DNA of 64,000 bases, taken from NCBI RefSeq assembly GCF_021391675.1, contig NZ_CP090095.1, positions 2,547,501 through 2,611,500 of the forward strand, read 5' to 3'. A program made the translations under genes and the position numbers. The stretch is from Neorhizobium galegae. GTDB lineage: Bacteria > Pseudomonadota > Alphaproteobacteria > Rhizobiales > Rhizobiaceae. The stretch's first letter is position 1; every line of letters starts with the position of its first letter. The notes under the pieces are model-generated. The model ran no database searches and had not been told where the DNA came from. It saw only the letters and a list, made by a program, of their open reading frames with translations. Shown here piece after piece: positions 30,589 through 39,612 of this stretch.

Positions 30589-31767
30589 GTGTCAAGCCAC
30601 ATTCACCAGCAGAAAACAGCCGCCTTGAACGCTCTTCTCACCTCCTCCCAGCGCCAGCTCGTGCGCGTCATCAGCGAGTCCGGTCCGCTCAGCCGGACCG
30701 AGATGGCGAACCTGCTGGGCCTGAGCAAGGCGGCGATGAGCGGCATTGCCCGCGACCTGATCGACCTCGGCGTGCTGCACGAAACCGAGACGGTCTATGG
30801 CCAGGGTCGCCCGTCGGTGCGGCTCGACCTGCACCCCGAATGCGCCTTCTTCGTCGGCATCTCGCTGCTCGAAGATCCGGCGCCGATGATCCTCTGCGAC
30901 CTCAACGGCAAGATCATCGCCCGCCAGTCGATGCCGCTGTCGCGCGATCCGCAGGTCATCGCCGAGGCGATCACCGAGGGCCTGCCGAGCCTGCTCAAAG
31001 CCCATCCGGAGGCGATGGAAAAACTGTCCGGCATCGGCGTGGCACTCTCCGGGTTCGTCGATGAGACCCAGTCGAACTGCGTCCAGTCGACGCTGCTCAA
31101 CTGGCAGGACGTGCCGCTGGCAAAAATCATCCGCGAACGCTCCGGCGTCGAGACCTTCATCGAGAACGACGCGAAGGCGGTCGCCGTCAGCGAAAAACTG
31201 TTCGGCAGCGCCCGCGAGATCCAGAGTTTCAGCGTCGTCTCTTTGGGCGACGGAATCGGCTGCGCCCATTTCATCGACGGCAAGCTCTATCGCGGCAATC
31301 ACGGCGGCGCCGGGGAAATTGCCCATTGCACCATCGAGCCCGGCGGCTCCCCCTGCCGCTGCGGCAAGCGCGGCTGCCTCGACACGGTCTCCTCGATGAA
31401 GGCGATCAAGGAAATGTCGCGCGCCGAAGGGCTCGAATGCGTCTCGCTTTCCGACATCGAGAACGAGGCCTCGACCGGCAATGCCGCCGCGATCCGCATC
31501 CTGCACCGCGCCGGCTCGGGGCTGGGACTGGCGATCGCCAACCTCATCCAGATCAACGACCCCGGCCTGATCCTGATCACCCATGTCGAAGGCTCGTTCG
31601 ACGGCCTGTTCGGTACGGTGGTCAACCAGGCAATCGAAACCAACGTGCTGCCGCGTTACGCCGGCCAGACGCCGATCCGCATCAAGCGCGTCGATGGCGA
31701 TGTCTGGGCGCGGGGTGCGGCGAGCATCGCAGCCCATAATTTCCTGATCGGCCCCAACTCCAACTGA
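30589..31767 (+). CDS. ROK family transcriptional regulator (NagC/XylR type)
   Basis: 392 residues from GTG 30589. The N-terminal winged helix (about 15-75) contains SRTEMANLLGLSKAAMSGIARDLIDLG. The ROK ligand domain (about 85-385) keeps the zinc motif CRCGKRGCLDTV and the SLGDGIGCAHFIDG glycine-rich segment. In this family sugar binding releases operator DNA. It is divergent from the ABC/kinase operon and 9 bp upstream of the M81 hydrolase gene, so it probably controls both directions. Confidence 0.9.
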   Translation: MSSHIHQQKTAALNALLTSSQRQLVRVISESGPLSRTEMANLLGLSKAAMSGIARDLIDLGVLHETETVYGQGRPSVRLDLHPECAFFVGISLLEDPAPMILCDLNGKIIARQSMPLSRDPQVIAEAITEGLPSLLKAHPEAMEKLSGIGVALSGFVDETQSNCVQSTLLNWQDVPLAKIIRERSGVETFIENDAKAVAVSEKLFGSAREIQSFSVVSLGDGIGCAHFIDGKLYRGNHGGAGEIAHCTIEPGGSPCRCGKRGCLDTVSSMKAIKEMSRAEGLECVSLSDIENEASTGNAAAIRILHRAGSGLGLAIANLIQINDPGLILITHVEGSFDGLFGTVVNQAIETNVLPRYAGQTPIRIKRVDGDVWARGAASIAAHNFLIGPNSN

Positions 31768-31776
31768 GGTTTCTCC

Positions 31777-33219
31777 ATGCGTATCGCTGTCGGCGGCATC
31801 CATATCGAATGCAGCACCTACAATCCGGTCCTCAACGAGGAGAAGGATTTTCGCGTCGTGCGCGGCGAGGAGCTGACCGCGGCCCCCTATTTCGCCTTCC
31901 TCAAGGATTACGACGCCGAATTTCTGCCGACCATCCACTGCCGCGCCATTGCCGGCGGCCCGGTCTCCCGCTCCACCTATGAGCGCTTCAAGGCCGAATT
32001 CCTCGATCGCCTGAAGCCGTTGTTGCCGCTCGACGGTCTCTATCTCGCCATGCACGGCGCCATGTATGTGCAGGGCATGGAAGATGCCGAGGGCGACTGG
32101 ATCACCGCCGCCCGCGATCTGGTCGGCCCGGACTGCACGGTCTCGGCCAGCTACGACCTGCATGGCAATGTCAGCCAGCGGATCATCGATGCGCTCGACA
32201 TGTATTCCACCTACCGCACCGCGCCGCATATCGATGTCGAGGAGACCATGCGCCGCTCGGTGAAAATGTTGGTCGAAAGCCTGAAGACCGGCGTCAAGCC
32301 CGTCCTGCTCTGGGCGCCGATCCCGGTCGTGCTGCCCGGCGAGCGCACCTCGACGGTCGATGAGCCCGCAAAAAGCCTCTACGAGATGATGCCGGAAATC
32401 GACGCGATGGACGGCGTCTGGGATGCCTCGCTGATGGTCGGCTACGTCTGGGCCGACGAACCGCGCGGCACCGCCGCCGCGATCATGACCGGCACCGACC
32501 GCGCCGTCCTTGAGCGCGAAGCCAAGCGCGTCGCCAAAGCCTATTGGGATGCCCGAGAAAAATTCGTGTTCGGCTGCGAAACCGGCTCGATCCAGGAATG
32601 CGTCGACAAGGCGATCGCCACCAAGACCGCTCCGGTCGTGCTCGCCGAATCCGGCGACAACCCGACCGGCGGCGGCGTCGGCGACCGCGCCGAGGTGCTG
32701 GCCGACCTGATCGCCAAAGGCGCCACCGGCGTCGTCTTCGCCGGCATCGCCGACAAGGCGGCGGCGGAAGCGTGTTATGCCGCCGGCGTCGGCGCCGAGC
32801 TCGACCTCACGATCGGAGCCTCGCTCGATATGATGGGCAGCAAGCCGGTCCAGGCAAAAGTGAAGGTGCAGTTCCTCCACGAGACCGCAGACCTTGCCGA
32901 CCGGCAGGCGGTCGTTGCCATCGGCGGCATGGAACTGGTCCTCTCGGCCAAGCGCCGCCCCTATCACTACATCGCCGACTTCACCCGGTTGGGCCTCGAC
33001 CCGAATGGCGCAAAGATCATCGTCGTGAAATCGGGCTATCTGTCCCCGGAACTGGCGCCGATCGCCAACCCGAACCTGATGGCCCTGTCGCCGGGCGTCG
33101 TCGACCAGTTCGTCGAACGCCTGGAGCGCCACCGTAAGCTGAAGCCGACCTATCCCTTCGACAAGGGTTTTAGCTATGAGCCGCAGGTATTTGTCTCGGC
33201 GCGGTCCGCGGGTCGGTGA
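31777..33219 (+). CDS. M81 family metallohydrolase (MlrC-like)
   Basis: 480 residues. The zinc-ligand blocks of the M81/DUF1485 family are visible: GGIHIECSTYNP near the N-terminus, HGAMYVQGMEDAEGDW (about 98-113) and SYDLHGNVSQ (about 126-135). The C-terminal MlrC_C domain includes SGDNPTGGGVGDRAE. MlrC hydrolyses linear microcystin-derived peptides, but most homologues sit beside peptide transporters and have no known substrate. Co-transcription with the ROK regulator and divergence from a peptide-type importer suggest it hydrolyses the imported compound in the cytoplasm. Confidence 0.88.
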   Translation: MRIAVGGIHIECSTYNPVLNEEKDFRVVRGEELTAAPYFAFLKDYDAEFLPTIHCRAIAGGPVSRSTYERFKAEFLDRLKPLLPLDGLYLAMHGAMYVQGMEDAEGDWITAARDLVGPDCTVSASYDLHGNVSQRIIDALDMYSTYRTAPHIDVEETMRRSVKMLVESLKTGVKPVLLWAPIPVVLPGERTSTVDEPAKSLYEMMPEIDAMDGVWDASLMVGYVWADEPRGTAAAIMTGTDRAVLEREAKRVAKAYWDAREKFVFGCETGSIQECVDKAIATKTAPVVLAESGDNPTGGGVGDRAEVLADLIAKGATGVVFAGIADKAAAEACYAAGVGAELDLTIGASLDMMGSKPVQAKVKVQFLHETADLADRQAVVAIGGMELVLSAKRRPYHYIADFTRLGLDPNGAKIIVVKSGYLSPELAPIANPNLMALSPGVVDQFVERLERHRKLKPTYPFDKGFSYEPQVFVSARSAGR

Positions 33220-33618
33220 CTTCCGAAAGGAACGACGCCTAAGCGGGGACATTTTTGGCCTATCGGAAAATTTAGCGGTCGAGCTTTCAAACACTTACCC
33301 GCTTTCGCTTCCCCGCTTGTCCCCGTCTCCAGACGACGCCGCATAATCTCCCCGTCATCGGATGGGAAACCGGGTTCGCGAACCGGCCGCATCATCCGGC
33401 TCGCAAGGTCCGGTTTCCGGTGACGGTCGAGGAAGCGGTCTAAGGGGCCTGACAATCCCCGGAAACGCAAAAACGGCCGGGGCAGGCGGAAAGCCTGAAT
33501 ACCCACCACCCAAAAATACCCCGCCTGCCCTATTCCCGCAAAACGGAACCGCCGGATTTTTCATCCGCGCGGCCAAAAGTGCTGTTTGGAAAACAGGATC
33601 GAGAAGGCCGGCCGACAA
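33220..33618. other. 400-bp intergenic region rich in inverted repeats
   Basis: No convincing gene lies here. It holds a 12-bp perfect palindrome GGTTCGCGAACC (33373-33384) next to an outer pair GGAAACCGG (33365-33373) / CCGGTTTCC (33410-33418). A 10-bp perfect pair GGGCAGGCGG (33480-33489) / CCGCCTGCCC (33521-33530) encloses a 31-base loop. Repeated AAGCGGGGACA-type sequence (33240-33250) recurs in inverted form near 33312-33325. It separates two convergent genes and may be a terminator cluster, palindromic repeat or small RNA. Confidence 0.45.
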
Positions 33619-34293
33619 TTATTCCCCGGCAGTCGCAAACACCGCACTGGCGTCGCTGACGATCGCCACATGCGAATAGGCCGCCTGCCCCGCAGCCGCC
33701 GCATCGGCGCGGATGATGGCGGTGACGATCTGGTCGTGTTCCTCATAGGATTTCGCAAGGCGCCCCGGCAGGCGGAACTGTGCGCGGCGGAAAGGGGCGA
33801 GCCGCGCCCGCGTCTGCGTCACCATCTCGAAGACGTGGTCGTTATGGGCGCCGCGATAAAGCCTTGTGTGGAATTCGGTATTGTGCGCAGCATAGTCTTC
33901 TTCGGCACCGGCATGCACCAGCCGCATCGAACCGCGATGTTCGAGCTCCAGCGCCCGCCGCTCGTCGACCGTCATCCGCTCGGCCGATAACCGGGCGCAA
34001 ATACCTTCGAGCTCGGCCATCGCCTCGAACATCGAGTGCAGATAGGTCCCGGTCACGTTGGTGACGACGGCGCTGCGGTTCGGCTCGCGCCCGACTAGGC
34101 CCATGGCCCCAAGTTCGCGCAGAGCCTCGCGCACCGGCGTGCGGGACACTTCGAAGCGCGAAGCGAGCGTGATCTCGTCGAGCTTCTCGCCCGGCAGGAT
34201 GGCGCCCGTGACGATCATGTCGGCAATCGCCCGCACCATCTGCTCGACGGTGGTTCCGGTACGGATGACTTCTCTGCGCCTGACCTGCTTCAC
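33619..34293 (-). CDS. GntR family regulator, FCD/FadR subfamily
   Basis: 224 residues. The N-terminal winged helix (about 10-78) includes ITLASRFEVSRTPVREALRELGAMGLV. The all-helical FCD ligand domain (about 85-215) keeps the metal-ligand pattern with NTEFHTRLY and SHVAIV histidines. It is divergent from the biuret-type operon and is the obvious candidate repressor. Two inverted copies of an 11-bp motif lie in the intergenic region. Confidence 0.9.
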   Translation of the reverse strand: MKQVRRREVIRTGTTVEQMVRAIADMIVTGAILPGEKLDEITLASRFEVSRTPVREALRELGAMGLVGREPNRSAVVTNVTGTYLHSMFEAMAELEGICARLSAERMTVDERRALELEHRGSMRLVHAGAEEDYAAHNTEFHTRLYRGAHNDHVFEMVTQTRARLAPFRRAQFRLPGRLAKSYEEHDQIVTAIIRADAAAAGQAAYSHVAIVSDASAVFATAGE

Positions 34294-34320
34294 GGGACGA
34301 TTCTACTCATGCTTACAACC

Positions 34321-34331
34321 TGCATACAGAT
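34321..34331. promoter_or_regulatory. GntR operator candidate, proximal copy
   Basis: TGCATACAGAT, 28 bp upstream of gntR, is the exact reverse complement of the sequence at 34493-34503. Confidence 0.5.
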
Positions 34332-34492
34332 GCCGTTCCGGACTCGATAAGTCAAATGACACCGGCAAGACATTGGTAATTTTCGGCTTTCGGACGCTGA
34401 AAATCGGCACCGGCAATTGCCGTATTGCTCTGCCTGCCGGATTGCTGAACAAATAATATCTCTTGATTATTTCTTAAGCGAAAAGGCGATGA

Positions 34493-34503
34493 ATCTGTAT
34501 GCA
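34493..34503. promoter_or_regulatory. GntR operator candidate, distal copy
   Basis: ATCTGTATGCA, the exact inverted copy of 34321-34331. ATGCACTTTTCAT (34499-34511) is echoed at 34580-34591 as ATGCACTTTCAT, just before the transporter operon, giving a further direct repeat. Confidence 0.5.
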
Positions 34504-34633
34504 CTTTTCATTTCGCATTTTTTTGGCCTGTAAAGTTTTAACGCAATAACAATGGCTTGAAGTCTGGCACGCACATTGCATGCACTTTCATGTACCCGTT
34601 CGAAACCGGCCCAGCGCCGCAAGGAGCATTCCG

Positions 34634-35761
34634 ATGACCAAACTCCTTCCCATGAACCGCCGCAATTTTCTCCAGGCTTCCGTTGCCGGCCTGGCGGCCG
34701 GGGCCGCTCCCGGCCTGATCGGCTCGCCGGCCATGGCGCAGACCGCGCTCACCGTCGGCTTCATCTATGTCGGCCCCAAGGACGACTACGGTTACAACCA
34801 GGCGCATGCCGAGGGTGCGGCCGTCATCAAGAAGATGCCGGGCATCACGCTCGTCGAAGAGGAAAACGTTCCGGAAACCGTCGACGTCCAGAAGACCATG
34901 GAATCGATGATCAACCTCGACGGCGCCACCCTGCTCTTCCCGACCTCCTTCGGTTACTTCGACCCCCATATGCTGGCCATGGCCGCGAAATATCCGAAAG
35001 TGCAGTTCCGCCATTGCGGCGGCCTGTGGACCGAGGGCAAGAACCCGATGAATACCGGCTCCTATTTCGGCTATATCGGTCAGGGCCAGTATCTGAACGG
35101 CATTGCCGCCGGTTATGCGTCGAAGAGCAAGAAGATCGGCTTCGTCGCCGCCAAGCCCATCCCGCAGGTCGTCCAGAACATCAATTCCTTCCTGCTCGGC
35201 GCCCGCTCGGTCGATCCGACCATCACCTGCCAGGTGATCTTCACCGGGGAATGGTCGCTCGCCGTCAAGGAAGCCGAAGCCACCAACGCGCTGGTCGACC
35301 AGGGCGCCGACGTCATCACCTGCCATGTGGACAGCCCGAAGGTGGTCGTCGAGACAGCCGCCCGCCGCGGCGCCTTCGTCTGCGGTTACCACGCCAACCA
35401 GAGCGCGCTCGCCAAGGACAAGTACCTGACCGGCGCCGAATGGGCATGGGGCAATGTCTATACGAACTTCATCAAGGCGGCCCAGAACGGCGGCAAGCTC
35501 GGCAATTTTGTCCGCGGCGGCCTGAAGGACGGCTTCGTCAAGATGAGCCCGCTCGGACCCGCCGTGTCCGCCGAGGGGCGCAAGAAGTTCGAGGCGACGC
35601 TCGCCGAGATCATGTCCGGCAAGTTCTCGGTCTTCAAGGGGCCGATCAAGGACAACAAGGGCAATGTCGTCGTCACCGCCGGCAAGTCGTTTGCCGAGGA
35701 TGCGATCGAACTCGAAAGCATGGGTTACCTGGTCGAGGGCGTCGTCGGGTCGACGTCCTGA
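34634..35761 (+). CDS. BMP family ABC transporter substrate-binding lipoprotein-type protein
   Basis: 375 residues from ATG 34634 with AAGGAG 8 bp upstream. A twin-arginine signal (NRRNFLQAS at about 8-16, cleavage after PAMAQ) indicates export folded. The mature part matches the BMP/PnrA basic membrane protein family (TVGFIYVGPKDDYGYNQAHAEG, VQFRHCGG, YGYHANQ-like segments). BMP proteins usually bind purine nucleosides, but this one heads an operon of urea-derivative hydrolases, so biuret or a related amide is the likely ligand (inference). Confidence 0.88.
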   Translation: MTKLLPMNRRNFLQASVAGLAAGAAPGLIGSPAMAQTALTVGFIYVGPKDDYGYNQAHAEGAAVIKKMPGITLVEEENVPETVDVQKTMESMINLDGATLLFPTSFGYFDPHMLAMAAKYPKVQFRHCGGLWTEGKNPMNTGSYFGYIGQGQYLNGIAAGYASKSKKIGFVAAKPIPQVVQNINSFLLGARSVDPTITCQVIFTGEWSLAVKEAEATNALVDQGADVITCHVDSPKVVVETAARRGAFVCGYHANQSALAKDKYLTGAEWAWGNVYTNFIKAAQNGGKLGNFVRGGLKDGFVKMSPLGPAVSAEGRKKFEATLAEIMSGKFSVFKGPIKDNKGNVVVTAGKSFAEDAIELESMGYLVEGVVGSTS

Positions 35762-35813
35762 CCTGATGTCCTGACCTTACGTCCCTAACCTCACGTCAAG
35801 GGGGAGAAGCGCC

Positions 35814-36944
35814 ATGACGGCCGAAGCGAACGACCCGAGACTATCCATCGCGGCGGGGGGCAATGCGTCCTTCCGCCCCCTCCTCGAATGGCTGGCGCGG
35901 CGGGCGGAACCCGTGGCGATCGGGCTCGTGGCGATCCTGATCGGCCTGGCGCTTTTCTCCCTCTTCATCCTGGCGATCGGCAAGTCACCGGTCACCCTCT
36001 TCCAGCTCATGTACACGGGCGGGTTCGGAAGCTGGTTTTCGATCCAGAACAGCCTTTCCCGCGCCGCCCCCCTGTTACTGACCGCACTCTGCGTCGCGCT
36101 GCCGGCCCGGCTCGGTCTCGTCATCATCGGTGCGGAGGGCGCGGTCGTGCTCGGCGGCGTCGCGGCGGCGGCCAGCGCCATGCCCTTCGTCGGCATCGTG
36201 CCGCCGATCGTGCTGTTCATCTTCATGGGTTTCGCCGCCATGGTCGTCGGCGGCATCTGGATCGGCTTTGCCGGTTTCCTGCGCCACTATCGCGGCGTCA
36301 ACGAAACGATCTCCTCGCTGCTTCTGGCCTATATCGCCATCGCCCTGATGAACCAGTTCGTCGAAGGGCTGCTGCGTGACCCGGCCAGTCTGAACAAGCC
36401 CTCCACCAAACCCCTGCCGAAGGAATACATGCTCGGCCAGATCCCCGGCATGGACGTCCACTGGGGCCTGGTCATCGGCGTCGTCGCCTGCATCCTCTCC
36501 TGGGTGCTGATCGAGATCACCAGCTTCGGTTTTGCCGCCCGCATCGCCGGCGGCAATGTCCGCGCCGCACAGATCCAGGGCCTGCCAGTCGGCAAGCTGA
36601 TCGTCGGCTTCACCGCGATTGCCGGCGGCTTTGCCGGTCTCGCGGGCATGATCGAGGTCGCGGCGGTCCAAGGCAGCGCCAACGCCTCGCTCGCCGCCGG
36701 TTACGGTTACACCGGCATCCTCGTCGCCTTCCTGGCGCGGCACAATCCGCTGGCGATCATTCCGGTCGCCATCCTGCTCGGCGGCATCTCCGCTTCGGGC
36801 GGCCTGATCCAGCGGCGCATGGGCTTGCCGGATGCGACCGTCCTGGTGCTGCAGGGCACGCTCTTCATCGTCATCCTGTTCTGCGAGACCTTTTACGGCC
36901 GCTTCAAGATCTTCAATCCCGACCTCTGGAAAAGGAGCCACTGA
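35814..36944 (+). CDS. ABC transporter permease (nucleoside/BMP type, YufP-like)
   Basis: 376 residues with about nine to ten membrane segments, preceded by a GGGGGAGAAG ribosome site. The glycine-rich GLVIIGAEGAVVLGGVAAA and VNETISSLLLAYIAIALMNQ segments are typical of branched-chain/nucleoside (HAAT-like) permeases that serve BMP binding proteins. Its TGA overlaps the next ATG by one base. Confidence 0.88.
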   Translation: MTAEANDPRLSIAAGGNASFRPLLEWLARRAEPVAIGLVAILIGLALFSLFILAIGKSPVTLFQLMYTGGFGSWFSIQNSLSRAAPLLLTALCVALPARLGLVIIGAEGAVVLGGVAAAASAMPFVGIVPPIVLFIFMGFAAMVVGGIWIGFAGFLRHYRGVNETISSLLLAYIAIALMNQFVEGLLRDPASLNKPSTKPLPKEYMLGQIPGMDVHWGLVIGVVACILSWVLIEITSFGFAARIAGGNVRAAQIQGLPVGKLIVGFTAIAGGFAGLAGMIEVAAVQGSANASLAAGYGYTGILVAFLARHNPLAIIPVAILLGGISASGGLIQRRMGLPDATVLVLQGTLFIVILFCETFYGRFKIFNPDLWKRSH

Positions 36945-37870
36945 TGGAAGACACAGGTATCGGCCTCTGGGGCGTGCCGCTGGCGATCTTCGCAGGCGCC
37001 ATCCGCGTCTCCACCCCCTTCATCTTCGTCTCGCTCGGCGAGACGATCACAGAACGCTCCGGCCGCATCAATCTCGGGCTCGAAGGCACGCTCGTGTTCG
37101 GCGCCATGACGGCTTACGCGGTGGCGGTGATGACCGGTTCGCCGACATTGGGCGTGCTGGCGGCGATGGCGACCGGCGCCATGTTCGGCACGATCCACGG
37201 CTGGATATGCAAATGGCCCAAGGTCAACGATATCGCCATCGGCATCGCCATGATGCAGTTCGGCCTGGGCTTGGCCTTCTTCCTCGGCAAATCCTTCATC
37301 CAGCCGGTGGCGCCGAAACTGCCCTCCATCCCGCTCGGCGGCTGGTCGGCGGTGCCGCAGGTTCAGGCGGCGCTCAATATCAACGTGCTGTTCTTCATCG
37401 GCGCGGCCCTCGCCCTCTTCCTCTGGTGGGCGTTCAAGAACACCCGCATCGGCCTCATCCTGCGTGTCGTTGGCGACAGCACCGATGCCGCCCGCGCCAT
37501 GGGCATCAGCCCGGACCGCGTCCGGCTTCTGGCGACGGCCGCCGGCGGCTCGCTGGCCGCGATCGGCGGTGCCTATCTGTCGCTCTTTTATCCGGGCTCC
37601 TGGAACGAAGGCATTTCCTCCGGCCAAGGCCTGATGGCCGTAGCGCTGGTCATCTTCGCCCGCTGGAACCCGATCGGCTGTTTCCTGGCCGCCCTGCTCT
37701 TCGGCGGTGCCGGCGCACTCGGCCCTGCCCTGCAATCGGTCGGCGTCACGCAGGGTTATTACCTGTTCTACGCGGCACCCTACGTGCTCACCCTCATCAT
37801 CCTGATCGCGACCTCGTCGCCCACCCGCTCGCTTGCCGGTGCGCCAGGCGCGTTGTCGCTGACGAAATAA
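36944..37870 (+). CDS. ABC transporter permease (nucleoside/BMP type, YufQ-like)
   Basis: 308 residues with about eight membrane segments. GRINLGLEGTLVFGAMTAY is the family hallmark. It overlaps the previous gene by one base and forms the second half of the channel. The formamidase gene follows after 12 bp. Confidence 0.88.
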   Translation: MEDTGIGLWGVPLAIFAGAIRVSTPFIFVSLGETITERSGRINLGLEGTLVFGAMTAYAVAVMTGSPTLGVLAAMATGAMFGTIHGWICKWPKVNDIAIGIAMMQFGLGLAFFLGKSFIQPVAPKLPSIPLGGWSAVPQVQAALNINVLFFIGAALALFLWWAFKNTRIGLILRVVGDSTDAARAMGISPDRVRLLATAAGGSLAAIGGAYLSLFYPGSWNEGISSGQGLMAVALVIFARWNPIGCFLAALLFGGAGALGPALQSVGVTQGYYLFYAAPYVLTLIILIATSSPTRSLAGAPGALSLTK

Positions 37871-37882
37871 GGGAGATCGGTC

Positions 37883-38899
37883 ATGAACGGATTGGGCGGC
37901 CTCAACAAATCGGAGCACGGCGTCGGTATCGGCCTCGTCCAGCTCCAGCTTCCGGTGACGGTCACAAGGGCGGATCTCGCCCGGCAGACGCAGGTGATCG
38001 TCGATCTCGTCGCCAAGGCCCGGCGCAACCAGCCGGGCATGGATCTCGTGGTCTTCCCCGAATATGCGCTGCACGGGCTTTCGATGGACATCAATCCGGA
38101 GATCATGTGCACGCTCGACGGCCCGGAAGTCGCGGCCTTCAGACGCGCCTGCAGGGACAACGCGATCTGGGGTTGCTTCTCGATCATGGAGCTGAACCCG
38201 GGCGCCATGCCCTACAATTCCGGCATCGTCATCGACGATGCCGGCGACCTGAAGCTCTATTACCGCAAGATGCACCCCTGGGTGCCCGTGGAACCCTGGG
38301 AGCCGGGCGATTTCGGCATTCCGGTGATCGACGGACCGAAAGGCGCCAAGCTCGCCCTGATCATCTGCCATGACGGCATGTTTCCTGAAATGGCCCGCGA
38401 ATGCGCCTACAAGGGCGCCGAGATCATGATCCGCACGGCGGGTTACACCGCGCCGATCCGCGAAAGCTGGAAATTCACCAACCAGTCGAACGCCTTCTGC
38501 AACCTGATGGTGACGGCGAGCGTCTGCATGTGCGGCTCGGACGGCACGTTCGATTCGATGGGAGAAGGCATGGTCTGCAATTTCGACGGCACGATCATCG
38601 CCCATGGCACGTCCGGCCGCGTCAACGAGATCATCACCGCCGAAGTGCGACCCGACCTCGTGCGCGAGGCGCGGGTCGGCTGGGGCGTCGAGAACAACAT
38701 CTACCAGTTCGGCCATCGCGGTTACGTCGCGGTATCCGGCGGCGCCGGCGATGCGCCCTACACCTACATGCACGACCTGATTGCCGGGAAATACAAGCTG
38801 CCCTGGGAGGACGCGGTGAAGGTCACCGACGGCACCTCCTGCGGCTTCGACAAACCCGTGCGGCTCTATGGCGAGACTTTCAAGCTGGCTGGCGAATAG
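37883..38899 (+). CDS. amiF: Formamidase (nitrilase superfamily)
   Basis: 338 residues. The catalytic triad of the nitrilase fold is E60 (VVFPEY), K129 (YYRKMHPW) and C162 (ICHDGM). Spacing matches Helicobacter AmiF (E60, K133, C166), and the whole protein follows AmiF rather than aliphatic amidase AmiE, including GLENN-like [16 protein letters not shown] and [10 protein letters not shown] near the C-terminus. Reaction: formamide to formate and ammonia. Placed inside the transporter/biuret operon, it may handle formamide or another short amide arriving through the same importer. Confidence 0.92.
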   Translation: MNGLGGLNKSEHGVGIGLVQLQLPVTVTRADLARQTQVIVDLVAKARRNQPGMDLVVFPEYALHGLSMDINPEIMCTLDGPEVAAFRRACRDNAIWGCFSIMELNPGAMPYNSGIVIDDAGDLKLYYRKMHPWVPVEPWEPGDFGIPVIDGPKGAKLALIICHDGMFPEMARECAYKGAEIMIRTAGYTAPIRESWKFTNQSNAFCNLMVTASVCMCGSDGTFDSMGEGMVCNFDGTIIAHGTSGRVNEIITAEVRPDLVREARVGWGVENNIYQFGHRGYVAVSGGAGDAPYTYMHDLIAGKYKLPWEDAVKVTDGTSCGFDKPVRLYGETFKLAGE

Positions 38900-38907
38900 G
38901 AGAGACA

Positions 38908-39612
38908 ATGATGGACGCGATGGTTGAAACCAAAGGGCATTATATCGACGCCGATCCCTATGCCTGGCCCTATAACGGCGATTTGAGACCCGAAAACACC
39001 GCCCTCATCATCATCGACATGCAGACCGATTTCTGCGGCAAGGGCGGGTATGTCGACCACATGGGTTACGACCTGTCGCTGGTGCAGGCGCCGATCGAGC
39101 CGATCAAGACAGTGCTCGCCGCCATGCGCGCAAAAGGCTACCACATCATCCACACCCGCGAAGGCCACCGCCCGGACCTCGCCGACCTGCCCGCCAACAA
39201 GCGCTGGCGCTCGCAGCGCATCGGCGCCGGCATCGGCGATCCCGGCCCCTGCGGCCGCATCCTGACGAGGGGCGAGCCCGGCTGGGACATCATCCCGGAA
39301 CTCTACCCGATTGAAGGCGAAGTGATCATCGACAAGCCGGGCAAGGGCTCGTTCTGCGCCACCGATCTCGAACTCATCCTCAACCAGAAGCGCATCGAGA
39401 ACCTCATCCTCACCGGCATCACCACCGATGTCTGCGTCTCGACGACGATGCGCGAGGCGAACGACCGCGGCTTCGAATGCCTGATGCTGGAAGACTGCTG
39501 CGGCGCCACCGACTACGGCAACCACCTCGCCGCCATCAAGATGGTCAAGATGCAGGGCGGCGTCTTCGGCTCCGTCTCCAATTCCTTGAACCTCGTGAGC
39601 CAGCTGCCATGA
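38908..39612 (+). CDS. biuH: Biuret hydrolase (isochorismatase-like cysteine hydrolase)
   Basis: 234 residues from ATG 38908 (or 233 from the adjacent ATG 38911). The cysteine-hydrolase triad is D37 (IIIDMQTDF), K143 ([10 protein letters not shown]) and C176 (TTDVCVSTT). Counting from the second Met gives D36-K142-C175, the residue numbers reported for Rhizobium leguminosarum BiuH, and the sequence closely matches that protein as I remember it. Reaction: biuret to allophanate and ammonia. The allophanate hydrolase needed next is encoded in the same operon. Its stop overlaps the ATPase start (ATGA). Confidence 0.93.
   Translation: MMDAMVETKGHYIDADPYAWPYNGDLRPENTALIIIDMQTDFCGKGGYVDHMGYDLSLVQAPIEPIKTVLAAMRAKGYHIIHTREGHRPDLADLPANKRWRSQRIGAGIGDPGPCGRILTRGEPGWDIIPELYPIEGEVIIDKPGKGSFCATDLELILNQKRIENLILTGITTDVCVSTTMREANDRGFECLMLEDCCGATDYGNHLAAIKMVKMQGGVFGSVSNSLNLVSQLP

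Noticed and set aside
30592..33294. 900-codon minus-strand frame across the ROK regulator and M81 gene
   Set aside because: It spans two well-identified plus-strand genes and has no recognisable domain; a codon-mirror artefact.
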